64,000 nucleotides of DNA from contig CAZWCX010000008.1 in the NCBI GenBank assembly GCA_964632945.1, positions 43,560 to 107,559 of the forward strand. Direction: 5' to 3'. The notes below the pieces were generated by a model, which was not told the DNA's origin, made no database searches, and saw only the letters and a program-made list of their open reading frames with translations. The position numbers and the translations under genes were made by a program. Origin of the DNA: CAZWCX01 sp964632945. GTDB lineage: Bacteria; Planctomycetota; MHYJ01; WSZJ01; CAZWCX01. Below, one piece after another: positions 42,248 through 51,276 of the stretch. Position 1 is the first letter of the stretch. Every line of letters begins with the position of its first letter.

Positions 42248-44119
42248 ATGAGCGAGTGGACCGGACGGACCCTGGGGCCGTATCTCCTCGGCCGCGAAAT
42301 CGGTCGCGGCGGCGAAACCGTCGTGTACGAGGCGATCGAACCCGGACTCGGCTCCCGTCACGTCGCGGTCGAGGTGCTGCACCCGGAGACCGGCGCGGAC
42401 CGCGCGTCCTGCGAACGGTTTCGCCGCGAGATCGAAGCGCGTGCGTCCCTGGCCCACCCGCACATCCTCCCGGTGCTGGAGGCCGGGGTCGAGGACGGCG
42501 TCCCGTGGTGCGCCACGCCGCGGATCGACGGTCGCACGCTCGAGGAGCGCGTGCGCAGCGAGGGCCGGATGGCGGGCCCTGAGGTGGTCGGGATCGTCCG
42601 GCAAGTCGCCTTTGCCCTGGAGCATGCGAATCGTCGCGGCATGCTTCACCGGTCGCTGTGCGGAGGGGACGTCCTGCTGCTCCCGGACGGGACGGTCGTC
42701 GTGGTCGGTTTCCGCGAACGTTCGGAGTGCGTGGGCCATCCTCGCCACGCTCCGCCCGAACTCTTGCGCGACGAGGAGGTGGACGCGCGGGCCGACGTGT
42801 ACGCGCTCGCCGTGATCGCGTTTCATGCCCTGACCGGGGTGCATCCTTTCGGGGAGGTCCGGGGCGTTCCGGAGATGATCGAACGAAAGCTGCGCGGACC
42901 GGTCCCGGCGGCGCGTGAGCGTCAGCCCGACCTTCCCGTCGGGGCGGATGAGGTGCTCTCCAGGGCGATGGCGCCTCGGCGGGAAAGCCGATATCGCAAC
43001 GCGGTCGAGTTCGCGGAGGCATTCGCCGGCGCCTTCGTCCTTCCCGCGCCTGCGGATGCGGAGGGAACGGCGGGCGAGACCCGGCGGCACCCACTGCCGG
43101 CGTGTCCGCGGCCGTCGACGGCGCTCGCTCGCCGGTCGGTCCCGCCGACCCGGATTCGCGGCCTCTCCGTCGGCGACCAGATCGGCGAGGGCAGCTACGC
43201 GCGGGTCTATCGCGCGGCCCCTCCGGGCGGCGGCGTCGACTACGCGCTCAAAATCGCCAAGTCCCCCGCGGAGGTCGGCGCCGATCCGGGCGCACGGACG
43301 GCCACCGAGGCGGAGGGGCCGCGGGCGGCCCCGGCGTCCCCTCCTTCCCAGGCCCTCGTGTTCTGGACCGGAAACATGGGCTCCGCGCGGCCCGACCCGG
43401 CCCAACTGCTCTTCTCCCAGGTCCGGCGGATGCAATGGGTCGTGGATCCGGCCCTGCCCGCGGTGGAGTCGTTCGGAGAGGAAGACGGGCTCGCGTTCGC
43501 CGTGCTCCACTTCTTCGCCGGCGAGACGCTGCGACAGAGGCTCCGGGCCGGGCCGGTTCCGCTCGGGGTCTTCCATGCGGTGGCCGCGGCGATGCAGCGC
43601 CTGGTCCTGCATCCGGAGTTCCGCTACCACGGCGACCTCAAGCCCGAAAACATCCTCGTCGGCGGGAACGGGATCGGTCTGGTCGACCCCGGGCACTTCG
43701 GCAACCTGCCTACGGTGGACGAAGGGGTGCAGGACTTGCGGGTGACGACCCCCGCGTACTACCCGGATTTGCAGCCGGACGACCTGTCCGCGCTCGGGAT
43801 CATCCTCTGGGAAGCCGCCTGCGGCAAACACCCGCTGCGCCCGAATCCGGGCGGGGACGCGCCGACCCGCGTCGGGCCGAACCTGGCGGAACGGCTCCGG
43901 CTCACGAGTCAATCGGGCAACCGCTTCCTCGAGCCGATTCGCGATCTGCGCCGGCCCACGGTCTATCGGCCGGAGCTGCCGGAGGGCCTGGAGGAGACGC
44001 TCCTCCGTGGGCTGCGCCTGCGGGTGCTGAACGACGGCGCGCTCGAGATCGGCCGGGGGTTCGACCGGTTCTCGGACCTGCTGCGGGCGCTGGAACCGTA
44101 TCTCGACCTGGCAGTCTGA
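42248..44119 (+). CDS. Tandem protein kinase: pseudokinase domain followed by kinase domain
   Basis: 623 residues with two Ser/Thr-kinase folds and no membrane helix. Domain 1 (about 10-265) has a glycine loop (IGRGGETVVYEA) but lacks catalysis: the strand-3 Lys is Glu42 (VAVEVL), HRD reads HRS (134-136) with LCGGD in place of LKPxN, and DFG reads VGF (153-155). It still has APPELL and DVYALAVIAFHALTG, so the fold is intact. Domain 2 (about 305-620) keeps IGEGSYARVYRA, Lys335 (YALKIAK), HGDLKPEN (461-468) and DPG (480-482), and should bind ATP and probably phosphorylate. Such pairs, as in JAK kinases, use the pseudokinase for control. GGAA precedes the ATG. It is divergent from the VKOR gene. 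Confidence 0.85.
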   Translation: MSEWTGRTLGPYLLGREIGRGGETVVYEAIEPGLGSRHVAVEVLHPETGADRASCERFRREIEARASLAHPHILPVLEAGVEDGVPWCATPRIDGRTLEERVRSEGRMAGPEVVGIVRQVAFALEHANRRGMLHRSLCGGDVLLLPDGTVVVVGFRERSECVGHPRHAPPELLRDEEVDARADVYALAVIAFHALTGVHPFGEVRGVPEMIERKLRGPVPAARERQPDLPVGADEVLSRAMAPRRESRYRNAVEFAEAFAGAFVLPAPADAEGTAGETRRHPLPACPRPSTALARRSVPPTRIRGLSVGDQIGEGSYARVYRAAPPGGGVDYALKIAKSPAEVGADPGARTATEAEGPRAAPASPPSQALVFWTGNMGSARPDPAQLLFSQVRRMQWVVDPALPAVESFGEEDGLAFAVLHFFAGETLRQRLRAGPVPLGVFHAVAAAMQRLVLHPEFRYHGDLKPENILVGGNGIGLVDPGHFGNLPTVDEGVQDLRVTTPAYYPDLQPDDLSALGIILWEAACGKHPLRPNPGGDAPTRVGPNLAERLRLTSQSGNRFLEPIRDLRRPTVYRPELPEGLEETLLRGLRLRVLNDGALEIGRGFDRFSDLLRALEPYLDLAV

Positions 44120-44159
44120 CCTCTCCGGCGACGGGGCGCCGCGCCCGCCCGTTCCGGGC

Positions 44160-44717
44160 CTACGTGCCGGCCACCCCCGACGGGGTCTGGGAAGGCGCGG
44201 TCGTCGGCGCCTGGTTCCACGGCATGCGGGCGAGGACCATCGCCATCGCGCAACTGTTGGTGATGGCCGCGAAGGAGAGCCCCGCGCCCATCGCGGCGCA
44301 GACCCACACGATCTCCCCGTGGACGAACCGGGCCAGCAGCGCGGCGACCAGGATGATCGCCCCGGCGGTCAGCCGGACCTGGCGTTCGAGGGTCCAGGGC
44401 GGATTGGGCGACTTTTCGCTCGCAAATCCGGCGCTCTGCCAGGCCAGGTACCCGCCTTCCACGTTGATGGCGTCGGCGCGGCCCAACCCGCGGAGGATTT
44501 CCACCGCCTTCTTGGAGCGGACGCCCGCCTGGCAAGCCAGGTAGACGGGGCGGTCGGGCTGCAACTCTGCGGCGCGCCCGGCCAGGAGCCGCAGCGGAAT
44601 GCTGCGCGAGCCCGGAATGTGTCCCTGGGCGTGCTCCGCGTACTCGCGCACGTCGATGAGGATCGCCGCATCGGATTCGAGCGCGGATCGCAATTCCTGA
44701 ACATTGGCCGTCTTCAT
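44160..44717 (-). CDS. Rhodanese domain fused to a two-helix membrane domain (YgaP-like)
   Basis: 185 residues. The N-terminal rhodanese domain (about 1-105) has LIDVREYAEHAQGHIPGS, the catalytic Cys in ACQAGVRSKKA, and INVEGGYLAWQ. The C-terminal DUF2892-type part has two membrane helices, RLTAGAIILVAALLARFVHG and VCAAMGAGLSFAAITN, ending in the family motif CAMAMVLARMPWN. This is the layout of the E. coli inner-membrane sulfurtransferase YgaP, which carries persulfide sulfur at the membrane. GGGGAGGAG precedes the ATG at 44717. It converges on the tandem-kinase gene. All expected Cys residues are normal Cys codons here, in contrast to the VKOR-like protein nearby. Confidence 0.9.
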   Translation of the reverse strand: MKTANVQELRSALESDAAILIDVREYAEHAQGHIPGSRSIPLRLLAGRAAELQPDRPVYLACQAGVRSKKAVEILRGLGRADAINVEGGYLAWQSAGFASEKSPNPPWTLERQVRLTAGAIILVAALLARFVHGEIVWVCAAMGAGLSFAAITNSCAMAMVLARMPWNQAPTTAPSQTPSGVAGT

Positions 44718-44909
44718 GATTCTCCTCCCCCCGTAGCGTTCGCCGGGTCATTCCACGTCCTTCATCCTATCACCCGCGCGGTGCTCCGCGCACCGAAAGG
44801 CGGCCGGGACGCGGCGCCGGTCCGCCCCTGCGGCGTTCGCGGCGCGATTCCGCGGCTCGCGCCGCCCGCGCTCCTTTCCTGCACGGGCTGAACCGCGCCG
44901 GCTCCGGCC

Positions 44910-46160
44910 TTACTCGTTCAGAAGGATCTCCACCGGGAATCGCGCCCGCATCTCCGGAAGGACCTCTTCGCGTTTCTTGGCGGCCTTCAGGTTCGGGTCG
45001 GCCCCGATCCGCGCCAGATAGGTGTTGATGATGCGCTGGCGGATGCCCCAGTCGCGCTGTTTGCCGGAGCGCAGGGCGGCCCGGAAGACCCGTTCCTTGT
45101 CGTCCAACCCGTCCTCTCCCCGCAGCCTCTCCTTCAGTTCCGAGTCCAGCCGGTTCTGGGTCTCGCCGATCAGGTTGAATCGGGCCTTCCCGCGCGCCTC
45201 CTCGAACGTCATTCGGCGCGGTTCCTTGCGCGCCGTCACACGGCACAGGAGGTAGTCGCGCATCGGATTCCGCAACGGCGCGGAAATCTCGCCCACGGCG
45301 AGGTCCAGTATGGACTCGAGCCCGGACACGGCATGCGTGGCCGCGTCCCCCTTCTTGATCCAGCCGGCGCGCTTCCAGCCCGTGACCGACGCGGGATCCT
45401 GCTTCGCCCGCGCCGCCGTCGCCCGGACCTCCTCCTCGCCGGTCTGGTCCGGGAATTCGATCATCTCGAACTCCACCGATCCGGGCTCCGTGTACAGGTC
45501 GGGGTTGGCGTCATAGTGGCGCCGGAGGTCTTCCTCCGTGAACGACTGCGGCTCGATCTTGCCTGCCGTCTGGTTGTTGCGGAATTCTTCGGTGATGCGC
45601 CATTGGATGTACTCTTCCCGCAGCAACCCGTCGGCGAGGGCGGCCTGGAAGATGACCTCGTCCTCGACCGCCCCCTCGAGGGCCATGCGCCGTTCGCCCG
45701 GGGAGAGATCGTTGACCGGCTTGCCGGCCTGGCGGGCGAAGCGGGCGGCGTACACCTCGAACTCGGCGCGGGGGACGCCCCCGGGGCCGACGCGCGCCAC
45801 CAGGTCCTTGAGGGGACCCTGCACGTCCAGGCCCTCGTACGAGGCGGTGGCAGCCACCGGGCGGTCGTTTCCCTTCGGGGCGCCCCCGCCGGACGTCTTC
45901 CCCGAGCCTCCCTTCGCAGCATCGCCCGCCGGCACGGGGCGATCGCGCCGCGACTTCTCGATCGACCGGATCTGCTTGCGGTCGAAAGTCATCGTCCCTT
46001 CCTTGGTCTGGATCGTGACCGACCGCTCCGTCTCCTCCACGACTTCGCCGAAGAACTTGACGCCGGTCTTCAATTCGACGGCATCCGGCCACGCCGCGGG
46101 GGCAAGCAGGCAGACGGCCAGCAGGGCGACCGCAAGGGACATCCCGTTCCGTCCTGACAT
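44910..46160 (-). CDS. Secreted SurA/PpiC-like protein
   Basis: 416 residues with a signal peptide (about 1-26, AVALLAVCLLAPAAWP). An N-terminal beta-rich motif (ELKTGVKFFGEVVEETE...TFDRKQIRSIEKS) and a Gly/Lys-rich linker are followed by a SurA-type helical segment (SPGERRMALEGAVEDEVIFQAALADGLL) and a divergent peptidyl-prolyl isomerase-like region (RRHYDANPDLYTEPGSVEFEMIEF, then VSGLESILDLAVGEISAPLRN). It probably chaperones exported proteins; the isomerase active site is too divergent to claim activity. GGAGG lies before the ATG at 46160, and a promoter with an extended -10 lies upstream. Confidence 0.75.
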   Translation of the reverse strand: MSGRNGMSLAVALLAVCLLAPAAWPDAVELKTGVKFFGEVVEETERSVTIQTKEGTMTFDRKQIRSIEKSRRDRPVPAGDAAKGGSGKTSGGGAPKGNDRPVAATASYEGLDVQGPLKDLVARVGPGGVPRAEFEVYAARFARQAGKPVNDLSPGERRMALEGAVEDEVIFQAALADGLLREEYIQWRITEEFRNNQTAGKIEPQSFTEEDLRRHYDANPDLYTEPGSVEFEMIEFPDQTGEEEVRATAARAKQDPASVTGWKRAGWIKKGDAATHAVSGLESILDLAVGEISAPLRNPMRDYLLCRVTARKEPRRMTFEEARGKARFNLIGETQNRLDSELKERLRGEDGLDDKERVFRAALRSGKQRDWGIRQRIINTYLARIGADPNLKAAKKREEVLPEMRARFPVEILLNE

Positions 46161-46214
46161 CGGCGCACCTCCGTTCGGGCTGGGGATGAGGCTTCGGGGA
46201 GCAGGACGACCCCG

Positions 46215-46243
46215 AGGATACCATCGTGGACGCAGCGCGTCCA
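46215..46243 (-). promoter_or_regulatory. Promoter of the SurA-like gene with overlapping dyad
   Basis: On the minus strand: TGGACG, 17 bases, TATCCT preceded by TGG (extended -10). An inverted repeat TGGACGC/GCGTCCA with a 3-base spacer (46227-46243) overlaps the -35, a repressor-like position. The transcript would start near 46208. Confidence 0.45.
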
Positions 46244-46373
46244 TGGGGCAGGGGCATGTCGGAATTGCGGAGAAGCTGCCTCGGGCCCTCCCGGCGCGCC
46301 GCCCGGGGGACGGCTGCGCGCCCCGCGATCCCGGCCGGGACGGGGACTCGCGTCCCCCTCCCGCCGGGCCGGA

Positions 46374-48197
46374 CTACGCCAGGACGGCCCGCGGTTCGGG
46401 CCCGGCCGCATCCGCCCCGCGCGAATAGGCGCGCACCAGGCGGGCGTACGGTCCGTCCGCGCGCAGCAGGTCGCGGTGCGATCCCCGCTCCACGATCCGC
46501 CCGTCGTCGATGTACAGGATCTGGCTCGCGCGCCGCACCGTCGACAGCCGGTGCGCGACCACGAACGTCGTGCGGCCGCGCAACAGCGTCTCCAGCGCCT
46601 GCGCCAGCGTCGCTTCCGTCCGCGTGTCCAACGAACTGGTCGCCTCATCGAGGACCAGCACCGCCGGATCCGCGAGCAGGGCCCGAGCGACGCACAGCAA
46701 CTGCCGTTCGCCGGCCGAGACGCCCACGCCCCTCTGTTCGAGCGGCGTGTGCACCCCGCGCGGCAGCTTCGCCAGCAGCCACCCCGCGCCGATCGACTCC
46801 AGCGCCGCGCGCGCCTCCTCCTCGGTCGCCTCCGGGCGTCCGTAGCGGAGGTTGTCCAGGATCGACCCCCCGAAGAGGAACGGCTCCTGCAGCACCACCC
46901 CCACCTGGCGCTCGAGCGACGCGAGCGTGACGTTCGACAGGTCATGCCCGTCGAGCAGGATGCGCCCTTCGAGCGGCTCGTAGAAGCGGCACAGCAGATT
47001 GACGATGGTGCTCTTGCCGGCCCCCGTGGGTCCGACCAGGGCGACCACGTCCCCCGGCTGCGCCGTCAGCGAGACGTCGCGCAGCGTCCAGCGCGTCCGC
47101 TCCAGGCGCGGATCGTACGAGAACCAGACGCGCTCGAAGCGCACCTCGCCGCGCGGACGCGGCAGCGCCCGCGCCTCCGGCCGGTCCACGACTTCGGGCG
47201 GCGTGTCGAGGAGCAGAAAAATCCGCTCCGCCGCCGCCGTCGCCGAAAGGCAGGAGTTGTACAGGTCCCCCAGCCACTCGATCGGCCCGAAGAACGAGGT
47301 GAGCAGGAGCACGAACGCCGCCAGTTCCCCGACGCCCATCTCGCCCGCGAGCACCATGCGGCCGCCGATCACCAGGATGGTGGCGGTCGCGCACGCCTGC
47401 GCGGTCTTGAGGGCCGGCTGGTACGCGTTCCACACCCACGCCGCGCGCACCACGTCGGCCCGGTGGCGCTCCACGTGGCCGGAGAACGTCTGCAGGTTCC
47501 GGGTCTCCTGGCCGAACGCCTGGATGACGCGGATTCCCTGGATCGACTCCGCCAGCGCCGCGGTGATGCGCGCCATCGCCTCGCGCACGCGCCGGTGCGC
47601 GCGCAGGCCGTAGCGCCGGAACCCCTCCGTGGCCGCGACCACCGGCAGCGTCCACAGCGCGGTCCAGAGACACAGCTGCGCGTCGTACCAGAGCATGAGC
47701 CCGAGCGCCATCGCCATGCGCACCGTACAGGACAGGAACGCCAGCGGCCCCCAGACCAGGGGCTTCTCCAGCGTGTCCACGTCCCGGTCGACGCGCGCGA
47801 GGATGCGCCCCTGTCGGGTCTGGTCGAAGTAGCGCACCGACAGCGAGTGCACGTGCCGAAACACGTCCTTGCGCAGGTCCGTCAGCGTCGCGTGTCCCGC
47901 GCGCCACATCCAGCCCAGTTCCCACATGTCGAAGAAGGCGCGTTGGAGCGCGAGCCCGGCCAGCAGGGCCACCACCCAGGCGAGCGTCGCGGGGTCCGCG
48001 CCGGCCACCAGGCCGTCGATTCCGACGTGGAGCAGGTGCGGCTCGGCGACCACGCTGGCCACCCAGCCGACCTCCAGCACGAGGGCGGCGACGATCCAGC
48101 GCCGGTACGGACGCACGTAGGGCAGGATGCGCCCGAACGTGCGCCGCGACAGCTTGCGCTGCGCCAGTTCCTCTTCCAGGTCCAGGTCGAGTTCCAT
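46374..48197 (-). CDS. ABC exporter half-transporter A (catalytic Walker B intact)
   Basis: 607 residues: a six-helix transmembrane domain (about 30-320) and a nucleotide-binding domain (about 345-590). Motifs are Walker A GPTGAGKST, Q loop LQEPFLFGG, signature VSAGERQ (noncanonical), Walker B VLVLDEATSSLD with the catalytic Glu, and H-loop AHRLST. It pairs with the gene at 48252-50048, 54 bases upstream in the same direction. Together they match heterodimeric exporters of the MdlA/MdlB, BmrCD and TM287/288 type, with one consensus ATP site made of this subunit's Walker motifs and the partner's LSGGQ. Substrate unknown: lipid or drug-like compounds are typical of the family. Confidence 0.92.
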   Translation of the reverse strand: MELDLDLEEELAQRKLSRRTFGRILPYVRPYRRWIVAALVLEVGWVASVVAEPHLLHVGIDGLVAGADPATLAWVVALLAGLALQRAFFDMWELGWMWRAGHATLTDLRKDVFRHVHSLSVRYFDQTRQGRILARVDRDVDTLEKPLVWGPLAFLSCTVRMAMALGLMLWYDAQLCLWTALWTLPVVAATEGFRRYGLRAHRRVREAMARITAALAESIQGIRVIQAFGQETRNLQTFSGHVERHRADVVRAAWVWNAYQPALKTAQACATATILVIGGRMVLAGEMGVGELAAFVLLLTSFFGPIEWLGDLYNSCLSATAAAERIFLLLDTPPEVVDRPEARALPRPRGEVRFERVWFSYDPRLERTRWTLRDVSLTAQPGDVVALVGPTGAGKSTIVNLLCRFYEPLEGRILLDGHDLSNVTLASLERQVGVVLQEPFLFGGSILDNLRYGRPEATEEEARAALESIGAGWLLAKLPRGVHTPLEQRGVGVSAGERQLLCVARALLADPAVLVLDEATSSLDTRTEATLAQALETLLRGRTTFVVAHRLSTVRRASQILYIDDGRIVERGSHRDLLRADGPYARLVRAYSRGADAAGPEPRAVLA

Positions 48198-48251
48198 GAC
48201 TCCTCCCCGATCGCCCCCGGCGGCGCCGGCCGCGCGGGGGCGTCTCCCGTC

Positions 48252-50048
48252 CTACCGGGCGGGGACGCCCTCCGCGAGCGCCTCGTCCACTCCCTGTCCG
48301 CGGAACAATTCCGCATACAGGGAACAGCGCGCCACCAGGTCCTCGTGTCTCCCTTGATCGACCTTGCGGCCGCGATCGAGCACGACCACCCGGTCCGCGT
48401 GCATCACCGTCGACAGCCGCTGCGCGATGATCACCGTCGTTCGCCCCCGCGCGGCGGACGCGATCGCCCGCTGCAGCGCGATCTCCGTGTGGCTGTCGAC
48501 GCTCGACAGCGCGTCATCGAGCAGGAGTACGCACGGATCCGAGAGCACCGCGCGCGCGATCGCGAGCCGCTGGCGCTGACCTCCCGAGAGGTTCACGCCC
48601 CGCTCGCCGATCACCGTGTCGTACCCCTGCGGCAACGCCGCCACGAAGTCGTGCGCCTGCGCGAGCCGGCACGCCCGCTCGATCTCCGCGGGCCCCGCGC
48701 CGGGCCGGCCGAAGGCGACGTTCTCGGCGACCGTCGCCGAAAAGAGAAACGTCTCCTGGAAGACCAGCCCGATGCGCCGGCGCAGCTCCGGCAGCGGCCA
48801 CTCGCGCAAGTCCACCCCGTCCAGCCGGATCGCGCCTTCGCTCGGGTCGTAGAACCGCGGCAGGAGCCCCATCAGGGTGCTCTTGCCCGATCCCGTCGGC
48901 CCGACCACCGCCACCGTCTCGCCCGGCGCCACCGCCAGGTCGATCCCGTGCAGCGCCGGCAGCGAGTCGTCCCAGCGGAACGATACCCCCGCCAGCTCCA
49001 GGCGCCCCTCGGCCCTTCCGGGCTGCTTCGGCTCCGCCGCCTCCGGCAGGCGCTCCGTCGCGTCCAGGATCTCGAACACGCGCGCGGAGCTCGCGAGCGC
49101 ATTCTCCAGACCCTGCACGATCCGGCTCACCACCCGCAGCCGGTTGCCCATCTCCACCAGGTAGAAGACGACCGCCGCCAGCGCGCCGATCGGCAACTCG
49201 CCGGACACCACCCGCGCACCGCCCCAGGCGAGCGAGAGCGGCAGCACCATCTGGAAGCAGAAGTGCGCGAACGGCGACCGCGCCGTCCAGAACAGCTCCC
49301 CTTCGATGCAGCGGTCGCGGAAGACGTCGATGCGCTCGTTGAAGCGCGCCCGCTCCCGTCCCGAGGCGCCGAACGTCTTCACCACGCGCACCCCCGCGAT
49401 GCTCTCCTGCAGCGCCGATGTCACCGTGTCATAGTGCTCGCCCACGTCCTCCCAGATCTTGCGCAAGGGGATCGCGTACCGGCACGTCAGATACAGATAG
49501 ACGAACGCCGCCGACAACGCCCCCAGGCCCAGCAGGGGATCGGCCAGGAAGATCATCCCCGCCGAGCCGAGCAGGATCAGGAACAGTTCGATCGTCGGGA
49601 AGATCACGTCGGCATAGAACGGCGCGATCCGTTCGACATCCCGCGACGCTCGGGAGATCAACTCTCCGGCGCGCATCCGGTCGTGGTAGCGGAATCCGAG
49701 CGACTGCACCTGCGCGAGGATCGCGGTGCGCAGTCGCGCCAGGATGCCGGCGGCCACCCGCGCGCGCACGAGCCCCTCCGCGCCGCGCAGGAGATTGCGC
49801 CCCGTCGCCAGCGCGAAGAAAAGCCCGATCCCCGCCACCGGCAGCACGGGCCCGGCGGCCAGGGCGTCGATCAGGCGGCCCAGCAGAAGCGGGATCGCCA
49901 GATCCGCCCCCAGGAGGACCAGCAGCAGCGCTCCCAGCACCGCCATCCGCGCCGACTCGGGCACGGCCAGCGCCATCATCCGTCGGGTCAGCGCCAGGCC
50001 CGGAAATCGCGGCGGTTTTCCCGTCGTTGCGGTCATCTGGAACTCCAT
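48252..50048 (-). CDS. ABC exporter half-transporter B (degenerate ATP site)
   Basis: 598 residues: transmembrane domain (about 20-320) then nucleotide-binding domain (about 345-585). Walker A is GPTGSGKST and the signature is canonical LSGGQRQ, but Walker B reads LLLDDALSSVD with Asp in place of the catalytic Glu, and the H-loop His is Gln (AQRLST). This subunit therefore supplies LSGGQ to the consensus site and the impaired Walker B/H-loop to the degenerate site. The start is ATG at 50048 (MEFQMTATTG), with a second ATG four codons later. It is the first gene of the two-gene unit. I found no convincing promoter in the 315-base region upstream. Confidence 0.92.
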   Translation of the reverse strand: MEFQMTATTGKPPRFPGLALTRRMMALAVPESARMAVLGALLLVLLGADLAIPLLLGRLIDALAAGPVLPVAGIGLFFALATGRNLLRGAEGLVRARVAAGILARLRTAILAQVQSLGFRYHDRMRAGELISRASRDVERIAPFYADVIFPTIELFLILLGSAGMIFLADPLLGLGALSAAFVYLYLTCRYAIPLRKIWEDVGEHYDTVTSALQESIAGVRVVKTFGASGRERARFNERIDVFRDRCIEGELFWTARSPFAHFCFQMVLPLSLAWGGARVVSGELPIGALAAVVFYLVEMGNRLRVVSRIVQGLENALASSARVFEILDATERLPEAAEPKQPGRAEGRLELAGVSFRWDDSLPALHGIDLAVAPGETVAVVGPTGSGKSTLMGLLPRFYDPSEGAIRLDGVDLREWPLPELRRRIGLVFQETFLFSATVAENVAFGRPGAGPAEIERACRLAQAHDFVAALPQGYDTVIGERGVNLSGGQRQRLAIARAVLSDPCVLLLDDALSSVDSHTEIALQRAIASAARGRTTVIIAQRLSTVMHADRVVVLDRGRKVDQGRHEDLVARCSLYAELFRGQGVDEALAEGVPAR

Positions 50049-50248
50049 CCATCAAAAAGGCTTGCGGCTCCGGGCCGCGGAGAAAATACGGTCCCGCCCG
50101 GCCTGCGTGGCGCAGGACGGTGGCGGGGATTCGATCGACCGGGGGGCGGTCAGGCGTCGAGGCGCATGGGAGGATCGGCCCTCTTGATTTGGGAAGGTCG
50201 GATAGGACATTCCGGGAGGGTGAAAGGTTCAGACCATTCTGAAGACAG

Positions 50249-50264
50249 CGACAAGAATGTCGGG
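50249..50264. repeat. 16-base repeat with internal dyad, copy 1
   Basis: CGACAAGAATGTCGGG, identical to bases 51261-51276. Inside it CGACA and TGTCG are an inverted repeat with an AGAA spacer. It lies 30 bases before the SEC-C promoter's -35; the second copy lies just after that gene. Confidence 0.55.
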
Positions 50265-50293
50265 ACCCCGCGCCGGAATCACCGGATCCGACG

Positions 50294-50322
50294 TTGCCTG
50301 TCCGACGGCGCCGCGGTATCAT
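50294..50322 (+). promoter_or_regulatory. Promoter of the SEC-C gene
   Basis: TTGCCT, 17 bases, TATCAT. The transcript would start near 50329, about 35 bases before the GTG at 50364. Confidence 0.55.
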
Positions 50323-50363
50323 CCCGGTCCGATTGGGTTTCCACACGAATCCACGAGGTGCCC

Positions 50364-51254
50364 GTGAAACCGCGGTCCCCGTTCACCCGCGCCGGCGATC
50401 CGGCCTTGCTCGACCTCCTGTACACGGAGGAAGACGCTCTGCCGCCCCAGGCGGTGGAGGAGATCCTGCGCCGCGGCGCGACCCTCGCCGAACCCCTGGC
50501 GCGCATCCTCGAGGACGAGGCCTTGTGGAAAGACGAGGGTCCGCGCGGTTGGGCGGTCCTGCACGCGTCCCTGCTGCTCGCCTCGCTCAAGCCGCCCGCC
50601 GCGTTCCACCGGCTGCTCGCCGCGCTCGACCGCGCCGATCTCCACGGGGTCGACTACCTGCTCGAAGAGATGCCCGCCGTCCTCGCCTCCTTCGGTCCCG
50701 GCGCCGCGCCCGAACTCGCGCAGCGGGCCGAAACCGCCGAGATCGGAATCCACGCGGTCCTCGTCCTGATCGACGCCCTCTGTCTCATCGGTCGCCGCCA
50801 TGCCGAGGCCCGCGCGTTGATCGCCGGCTGCCTGCGCCGCCTGATCGCCGAAACGGAGGGGGACGAGGAAATCCGCGTCGCCGCCGCGACCCGTCTGCTC
50901 CACTTCGCGAGCGCGGAGGATCGGCCACGCCTTCAGGAATTCGCCGGCACCGCGTTCCCCAGCGCGGAACTGGACGCCGCCCTGCGCGGCGAGGACCTCG
51001 GGGATCCGGTCCCCGCCGGAGACTGGCTCGACTTCTACCTGCCGGAGGAAGTCGAGGCCCGTCACCAGGAATGGGAGAACGCCGAAGCGGAAGGGGAGGA
51101 GGAGGGCGATGATGACGACGAGGACGATGAGTCGGTCCTGACCGAAGCGGATCGGATTGCCCCGCCGCCGCTCGCCCGCAAACCCGGGCCGGCCCGCAAC
51201 GATCCCTGCCCGTGCGGCAGCGGCCGGAAGTACAAAAAGTGCTGTGGACGCTGA
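50364..51254 (+). CDS. SEC-C motif protein with HEAT-like helical body
   Basis: 296 residues. Residues 1-215 are helical and HEAT-like (DLLYTEEDALPPQAVEEILRR; GWAVLHASLLLASLKPP). A highly acidic linker follows near residues 235-260 (runs of Glu and Asp). The C-terminal SEC-C zinc motif reads NDPCPCGSGRKYKKCCG. SEC-C domains bind zinc and are found at the end of SecA and in many stand-alone proteins, probably as ribosome- or chaperone-interaction tags. The GTG at 50364 has GAGG five bases upstream; a GTG two codons earlier is possible. The gene is bracketed by two identical 16-base repeats and has its own promoter. Confidence 0.82.
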   Translation: MKPRSPFTRAGDPALLDLLYTEEDALPPQAVEEILRRGATLAEPLARILEDEALWKDEGPRGWAVLHASLLLASLKPPAAFHRLLAALDRADLHGVDYLLEEMPAVLASFGPGAAPELAQRAETAEIGIHAVLVLIDALCLIGRRHAEARALIAGCLRRLIAETEGDEEIRVAAATRLLHFASAEDRPRLQEFAGTAFPSAELDAALRGEDLGDPVPAGDWLDFYLPEEVEARHQEWENAEAEGEEEGDDDDEDDESVLTEADRIAPPPLARKPGPARNDPCPCGSGRKYKKCCGR

Positions 51255-51260
51255 CCGATC

Positions 51261-51276
51261 CGACAAGAATGTCGGG
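51261..51276. repeat. 16-base repeat with internal dyad, copy 2
   Basis: Identical to 50249-50264. Here the dyad extends to six bases (CCGACA/TGTCGG around AGAA). It begins seven bases after the SEC-C stop, so it could also serve as a short terminator or processing hairpin. Confidence 0.55.

Larger units (their letters stand above)
50049..50363. other. Divergent intergenic region between ABC exporter and SEC-C gene
   Basis: 315 bases. It contains the first copy of the 16-base repeat (50249-50264) and the SEC-C promoter (50294-50322). The left part near the ABC start is GC-rich and shows no clear promoter or RNA gene. Confidence 0.5.
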
